Source: Persicaria tinctoria
Taxonomy: Eukaryota; Streptophyta; Magnoliopsida; Caryophyllales; Polygonaceae
Assembly (NCBI GenBank): GCA_037127255.1
Contig: JBANSL010000009.1
Coordinates: 37,732,975-37,796,974, forward strand
Direction: 5' to 3'
Length of the DNA stretch: 64,000 nt
Both the position numbers and the translations under genes were made by a program. The notes below the pieces were generated by a model. That model was not told the DNA's origin. It worked only from the letters and a program-made list of their open reading frames with translations, and searched no databases. Below, in pieces: positions 58,401-64,000 of the stretch; position 1 is the first letter of the stretch; each line of letters opens with the position of its first letter.

Positions 58401-60820
58401 CAATCCAATTGAAGGCATAGAGTAACAGTTCAGATTTGACGTGTGAGAGTAACAGTCCTCCAATTGAAGGCATAGAGTAAAAGTCCTGACTTCATGAAGA
58501 GTAAAAAGAAGGCATGCTTAGATTTTGAAGGCAAAGAGTAACAGTCCCCTTTCACGTGTGAGAGTAACAGAAGGCATGCTCAGATTATTTTAGAAAAAAG
58601 AAGCACCCATCAATGGCAAAGAGTAACAGTCAAGAAAAGATGCCACAATCCAATTGAAGGCATGCTCAGATTTATTTCGAAAAAAGAAGCACCCATAAAT
58701 GGCAAACAGTAACAGTCCAGACAGCAATAAGACAACTCAAAAAAAGACAAATATAAACAGTTAAAAGTAACCTTCATTGTTGATCTATCAATGGACATAG
58801 ATATCACATGTTGAATATCACCCAATCCAATTGAAGGCATGCTCAGATTTTTTTCGAAAAAAGACAAAATTGAAGAAAAAAAAAACAGTCCATATCAAGT
58901 CATACATACCATCATATTAAAGACAAAAAAAAAAAAATTGAAGCTCCCAAAACCTGCTGCCACACTTCTCTCCCAGAAGCTGTAATTTTCCAGAAAAATA
59001 GCATCTCATAAATAGACATCTTGCTCACCTGGACTATATATAAACCTCACCCCCTCAAGCTGGAATATGCATCCTCCACCATATACCCTCTCTCCCTAAA
59101 ACTTGTATCCCTCAAACCTATCTCCCTCCAGAAAATGGCTTCTTCCTCTCACCATCGCCACCGCTCTGGCAATGGCCACGCATGCAACAACAACACAGGC
59201 GAGTCCTTGAGTGTTTTGGTAGTGACATAGTAATTGGTTTGAAATTTTCCAATGTATGTGATTATATGTTTTTTTTTATACAGCTTCCAGGATGCCGCCT
59301 TACCAACCAGGGCTCGTCGTGGAGGTCATTGGAGCAGAGGAGGGACTGTTGGGGTCATTTTATGAGGCGGAAATTATTCGCAATATCAATAACACCCATT
59401 TCGAGGTGGAATTCCTAACTCTTGAACAAAGAAGAGGGGGGCGCCTTCTCAGGGAAATAGTTGATGTGGGCCGACTGCGTCCACTTCCGCCTCTGCCTGA
59501 GGATGACTATGATGAATATGTAATTGATGACCTAGTCGATTGTAGAGCCAATGATGGGTTTTGGTATGGTCGAGTCACGGGGGTGAGGTGGACAGGGCAA
59601 TATCGAGCTTACACGGTGAACTTCCCCTTGACAAGTGATACTGACGAGTATAGGAGCCACAAAATGAGGCCACACTTCGACTGGATTGGTTTCAACTGGT
59701 CTACACAACCGCATTTTCGGTGGATACTACGTCTGTAGGTTATTCGTCTGTTGGGTGATGTCTCTATGATGTTTTCTACCTTACTTGTTGTTGTGTTGTG
59801 TTTGTTGGATCCTACTATGGTTTATGCATTTCCATCTTCGCTACTGTTTTCCGAACAAGAGGCTTGACCTCAGCATCTAATGTTGTGACCCTATTTGTAA
59901 TGTTTTTAATCTAATGTTGTTATCTTGTTACAATGTTGTTTTATTATTTTCACTTTCAAAATATTGACTAGTATAGGCTTCGTACAATATGATATTCTCA
60001 ACCCTATATCATGAACAGAAGGAGACCATATAAAACCACACAACTAAGACACCTATACTTACTCAAATAATCACACAAACGAGTAGCACAAAACTGATGG
60101 TCTAAGCCCCCTTGTCAAGACCATCAGATTATGATGTCTCTAGTATAATTATTTAGAAGAAAATAACCTATTTTCTGGTAACTTTAGAAGAAAATATAAA
60201 GCCACACAACTAAGAAAATATAAAGCCACACAACTTTAGAAGAAAATAACCTATTTTCTAGTATAATTATTTAGAAGAAAATAACCTATTTTCTGGTAAC
60301 TTTAGAAGAAAATATAAAGCACATCAAGACCATTAGATTCAGATGCTATTCAGTGACAACACATCAAGTCCAGGAACAAACAAACATATAAAGCACAACC
60401 AAGGAATCCGAAAAAACACAACACGATCATTGTTGATAAACCAATATAAAATAACGGACTAACCTGGATATCTTCCCATATAGCATCTTTCTTCTCCTCA
60501 GAAACAAGTTTCCAATTATCAACGGTGATAGGTACCCACTTCTTCACGGTAGTGCCAATGAAGGTTGATAATTTTGCTTTATTTTTGCCAATAGGTTGCC
60601 CTCTACTATTCAGTTGTATGGGTAATCGTTCACCCCCAGCTACGCCTTTTGCAATGTTCTTTAGCAAAGAGGCCCCTCTTGTCCTACGTTTCTTCTCGGG
60701 TGGATCATTCTGGATATCCTCATGCAAATCCTCACTTGGTTTATCAGACACACTCTTAGGCCGTTTTTTTGAAGACATTTCAGATTTTTTAGAAGGCATT
60801 TCAGATTTTTTAGGAGGCAT
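55464..60820 (-). CDS. CACTA accessory protein: Transposase_24-like N-terminus and Ulp1-like (C48) C-terminus
   Basis: Twelve exons (low-high): 60464-60820, 58082-58294, 57895-57987, 57669-57788, 57172-57573, 56827-57078, 56414-56706, 56180-56338, 55996-56100, 55833-55905, 55641-55736, 55464-55553. Together they give an unbroken 750-residue frame with consistent phases. The N-terminus is Lys-rich (K-K-R-R-T-R-G) with the plant En/Spm Transposase_24 pattern (K-L-S-T-F-I-G-T...W-V-P-I, I-W-E-D-I-Q). The region from residue about 580 resembles a C48 cysteine protease: H-H-W-V-L-I-V-M, Y-W-L-D-P, then C-P-R-T-T-D-K-M-D-S-G-Y-Y-V. The catalytic His and Asp are kept, but Cys is Ser (codon 55707-55709) and Gln appears as Thr, so protease activity is doubtful. 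Upstream exons cannot be excluded. Confidence 0.8.
58405..58870. repeat. Dispersed short repeats upstream of the Agenet gene
   Basis: Interleaved copies of CAATTGAAGGCATGCTCAGA (about four) and GGCAAAGAGTAACAGTC or GAGAGTAACAG (about six), plus AAAAAAGAAGCACCCAT twice. They lie in intron 1 of the accessory gene, 170-700 bp upstream of the Agenet gene. Confidence 0.7.
59033..59045 (+). promoter_or_regulatory. TATA box of the Agenet gene
   Basis: ACTATATATAAACC sits about 95 bp upstream of the ATG at 59135, followed by a CT-rich leader, a typical plant core-promoter layout. Confidence 0.6.
59135..59738 (+). CDS. Agenet-domain (Tudor-like) protein carried inside the CACTA element
   Basis: Two exons: 59135-59198 and 59284-59738, predicted 172 residues. 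Exon 2 shows two Agenet motifs: V-V-E-V...G-S-F-Y-E-A-E-I-I (about residues 30-50) with L-R-P-L-P-P, and D-L-V-D-C-R-A-N-D-G-F-W-Y-G-R-V with M-R-P-H-F-D-W near the end. Agenet domains of plant DUF724-type proteins bind chromatin or RNA-related partners. The join needs a GC donor (CAG then GCGAGT); otherwise translation may start at 59292 in exon 2 (148 residues). It lies antisense in intron 1 of the accessory gene, with its own TATA box, so it was probably captured by the transposon. Confidence 0.75.
59760..60463. repeat. AT-rich stretch with local repeats, part of accessory-gene intron 1
   Basis: At 60150-60320 TTTAGAAGAAAATAACCTAT occurs three times and GAAAATATAAAGCCACACAA twice. No gene besides the intron of the accessory gene. 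Confidence 0.6.
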
Positions 60821-60987
60821 CTGCACATGTAAAAAAATCAGTCAATTTTTGTGTGTTTGAGTGAGATAACATGGAAGTATATGAAATAGAATATAGTTGA
60901 AGGGAACCAATAAACCAAACCATAAAGCATTGATAATTCAGCACTTTACCTAATAAAACTCCCAATATTATGAATTGCATCACTTAG

Positions 60988-63900
60988 CTATATGTGATCA
61001 TATAAGTACTCTAATTTCTTATATACAAAGGAAATAATATATCGTACTAAGAAAGTAATAAGATGCAACCCCTTCTTACTAGCTTCATTGTTGTTTTTAT
61101 TTCGCTTCCTTGGTAAAAGAGGATGTGTGGATGAAGGGTTGTTTGGTAGTATCTCATCATTAACCCAAATCCCTTCTTCATGATCAGCTCGAACATAATT
61201 ATCCTCTTCATTTTCATCTTCATTGGAGGGGGTAGGGAGGCATGCTTCGAATGAGCTACTACCCTCTTCACAGAAGACTTCATTTTCTTCACCAATGCCC
61301 CCCTTTGGTTTGAACAGTACAATACACTGGTTCATGTCAACAAGATCAGTGACATAGAAAACTTGCCTAGCTTGAGAAGCTAGTATGAACGGTTCAGTTT
61401 TATGGCCCACCTTATTCAGATCAACAGAAATAAACCCCATATCATCCACTCGAACTCCATTGTTACTATCAAGCCATTTACAACAAAAAACAGGGATCTT
61501 CAGCTCTGGAGAGTACACTAACACCCATATCTGCTCAATTACACCATAATATGACATACTAGCGTATACAGGGTTTTTGTCTTTTGCACTTGCAATGTAC
61601 ATTGCTTGTGCCACCACGGTCACCCCACTGTTTTGTGTTGTGCTTTTGTCATCTCTTGATTTAGTGTAGAAAGTGTAACCATTGATGACAAAACCACTAT
61701 AGGTCAGTACTTGAAATTTTGGCCCTTTGACAGAAATTTCAATGTAGATGATACTTCTTCTCCAGATCTAAGGACCTCAAAAACTTTGTTCCGAAACCAA
61801 TCAATGAAGGAGCGATTATGGTGCAATGTAATCCACTTTTCATTCTTCACATATCTTGGATTACATTTTCTCAAATGCGCCATGTGCTCTTCAACAAAGG
61901 GCTGCACTTCTTCCATGTTCTGAAGGACATACAGATTTGCTCTAGTTAACGCCTCACGATCAGCAGTCAACACATGCCCTCCCAGAGTTTCTTTCCAGTT
62001 CAATTCTCCTGACAGTTTAGGCTTTGGAACACCAATGAAGTCAACATCTGCCAAATAATCTGTACAAAATTCAATAGCTTCTTCAACTATGTATCTTTCA
62101 ACAATGCAACCTTCAGGACGATTTCGATTCATCACATACCCTTTTAGAATTTTCATATATCGCTCAAATGGGTACATCCATCGTAGATATACTGGACCAC
62201 AAAGCTCAACCTCTCTAACCAAGTGAACGGTTAAATGAACCATGATATCAAAGAACGAAAAATGGAAGTACATCTCTAACTGAGAAAGAATGACTTCAAT
62301 CTCTTTTTGCATACCATGCAATTCACCGGGATCAATGACCTTACTGCATAACTTCTTGAAAAAAAAACACAGCCTAATGATGGTCTGTCTTACATGATTA
62401 GGCAATATGGAGCGAATGGCCACAGGTAGCAAGTATTGCATAAGTACATGACAGTCATGAGATTTCAGCCCCGTTAGCTTCAAATCTTTCATTGACACAA
62501 GGTTGCTTATGTTCGAACATAACCCATCCGGCACCTTTGTAGTACTAAGAAAGTTACAGACTTGTTTTTTTTCCACCTTACATAGAGTGTGGCAGGTAGG
62601 TGGTAAGTAAGTCCGTTTTCCTCTTTGTTGTGGTGCCAATTCTTCTCTGAGTTGCATTAATTTGTAGTCATTTCTAGCACTGATTCCATCTTTGGTTTTC
62701 CCAGGCAAATTCAACAAAGTCCCAACCAAGCTGTCACAAATGTTCTTTTCAATGTGCATTACATCTAGGCAATGCCTGACCTCAAGATCTTTCTAATACG
62801 GAAGGTAAAAAAAAAATAGATCTTTTCTTAAACTCGTCTAAATCATCATTTTTCGATAACTTTCCAAATGTCACATTCATGTCTTTGACAATCTGAAACA
62901 CCTCTTCTCCACGCAGCGGTGACGGAGCCCTTTCCTCTTCAGAGCACCCATTAAAAGCTTTACGAAGCCTTCGGTATCTGTGGTTCGGCGGTAAAAACCT
63001 TCAGTGGCCAAGAAAAACATTCTTATGACTACCCGACAAGTATATGGAATAAGTATGTTTACCACAAATAGGACAAGCTTCATATCCTTTTGTACTACAA
63101 CCAGCTAGATTCCCATACGCCGGAAAATCACTTATAGTGCAAAATAACATGGCTCTAAGACGAAATTGTTCATTACGATTGGCATCATGAACGTCCATGC
63201 CATTTTCCCACATGTCCTTCAAATCTTCAACAAGAGGTGCCAAATAAACATCGATGTCATTACCCGGTTGCTTTGGCCCTGAAATCAACATAGACAACAT
63301 CAAGTACTTGCGCTTCATACACAACCAAGGAGGAAAATTGTAAATCGCCAACACCACAGGCCATGTGCTGTGAGTACTACTTAGAGTGCCGTGAGGGCAC
63401 ATCCCATCTGTAGACAGCGCAAGGCGAATGTTTCTGTCTTCATCTCCAAAATCAGGATACAACTCATTTATTTTTTTTCCACTGTACAGAATCTGCTGGA
63501 TGGCGGAGCTTGCCATCTTTTTCTCTTCCATTTGCATGCCAAATCAAATTCCTAGCATCTTCAATGTTTCCGAAAAAGCGTCGAAACCTTGTTCTAATTG
63601 GAAAATACCATACCACCTTAGCTGGAGCTCCATTTTCCTTGTAGCGCGGTTCACCACAATCCGAAATTGGCCATTTATCCAAGAATTCATGTTCCTTTCG
63701 GTAAAGAATACAATCGTTTGGACAAGCATGTATCTTTACATAATCCATTCCCACCGAGCGTATAAGCTTTTTGGCCTCGTAGGTACTACCGGTAAGGCAA
63801 TTCTGGTCTGGAAACATTTCTCTCAAAAGCTCAAGTAACTCAGTGAAGCTCTTATCAGTCCATCCGTTGCCCACTTTTAAGTTAAACAACTTCAACACAG

Positions 63901-64000
63901 CAGACAATCTGGTAAACTTTGTGCACCCACCATATAAAGGCTTTTGAGCATCAGTCACAAAATTTTCAAACATTTCTGGACGATCAATATGAATCTGTTC
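60988..64000 (-). pseudogene. TNP2-type CACTA transposase, decayed; N-terminus outside window
   Basis: Reading left from 64000: zinc-finger-proximal TNP2 core (L-Y-G-G-C-T-K-F-T...K-I-H-A-C-P-N-D-C-I-L-Y, then G-M-C-P-H-G, Y-N-F-P-P-W-L-C-M-K-R-K and C-P-I-C-G), then D-V-M-H-I-E-K-N-I, DUF4218 (Y-F-H-F-S-F-F-D-I...Y-P-F-E-R-Y-M-K) and DUF4216 (V-F-C-C-K-W...). Lesions: an extra base in an A-run (about 63474), TGA at 63001-63003, a frame change at a 10-A run (62807-62816), TAG at 62793-62795, and a frame change near 61735. Transposase activity from this copy is therefore unlikely. The last part (about 61080-60988) may follow an intron. Confidence 0.85.

Larger units (their letters stand above)
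54068..64000 (-). mobile_element. CACTA (En/Spm) transposon, one end in window
   Basis: The left end is the plant CACTA terminal repeat CACTAGTAGAAAA at 54068, inserted in the LINE after GAG (54065-54067, expected 3-bp duplication). It carries, on the minus strand, a TNP2-type transposase (right) and a Transposase_24/Ulp1-like gene (left), the usual CACTA gene content. The other terminus lies beyond 64000, so the full length exceeds 9.9 kb. Confidence 0.85.

Overview
This is a nuclear plant DNA window, most likely from a eudicot. It has many short phase-correct introns, long AT-rich intergenic DNA, plant-specific gene families (SPLAYED-type SNF2 remodeler, DUF3444-type J-protein, NETWORKED, WEB-family and Agenet proteins) and dense nested plant transposons (MULE, hAT, CACTA, Harbinger/Tourist, Stowaway, LINE, SINE). 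The species cannot be named from the sequence. I had no search tools, so family names rest on motif recognition and remembered family sequences.

Left third (1-33 kb), host genes. A J-domain protein gene enters from the left edge on the minus strand (CDS 909 to beyond 1, 5'UTR exon near 2.2-2.6 kb). A 1.3-4.7 kb repeat-filled gap follows (degenerate LINE, Harbinger-type MITE with TTA target duplication, GATATC-rich MITE). Then comes a complete minus-strand orthologue of SPLAYED (SYD), the SWI/SNF-class chromatin-remodeling ATPase. I rebuilt 34 coding exons (32071 down to 7250) whose phases all agree, giving about 4,583 residues. Its C-terminal third is a much expanded acidic repeat domain made by peptide repeats and by duplication of whole exon-plus-intron units. 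Two introns in the ATPase core appear to be GC-AG. Its introns hold an Au-type SINE, a Stowaway MITE, a retroposon with target duplication and a 29-base G run.

Middle (33-50 kb). A foldback element with about 210-240 bp arms (33.0-34.3 kb) and a short LINE tail with a 16-bp target duplication are followed by non-coding repeats. The most striking object is a 10.6 kb non-autonomous Mutator-like element (37218-47816). It has about 80-bp terminal inverted repeats, a perfect 10-bp target duplication, and pieces of at least five unrelated host genes in mixed orientation: protein disulfide isomerase, a plant aspartyl protease, NETWORKED 1, a WEB-family coiled-coil protein and a DDX3-like RNA helicase. 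Between the pieces lie arrays of a short near-palindromic repeat built on GAGTTG-TGCAACTC or GAGTTGCACGACTC, plus tRNA-like modules. It looks like a large Pack-MULE.

Right (48-64 kb), nested transposons. A broken Myb/SANT plus NAM-associated ORF (48.5-49.5 kb) precedes a second degenerate LINE (about 50.5-54.06 kb). The LINE is split by a 1,482-bp hAT element (8-bp target duplication), which itself contains a Tourist-like MITE. At 54068 a CACTA (En/Spm) transposon begins and runs past the right edge. It carries a decayed TNP2 transposase (frameshifts and stops) and a 12-exon accessory gene with an unbroken reading frame (Transposase_24-like N-terminus, Ulp1-like C-terminus lacking the expected catalytic Cys and Gln). 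A small plus-strand Agenet-domain gene with its own TATA box sits inside that gene's first intron.
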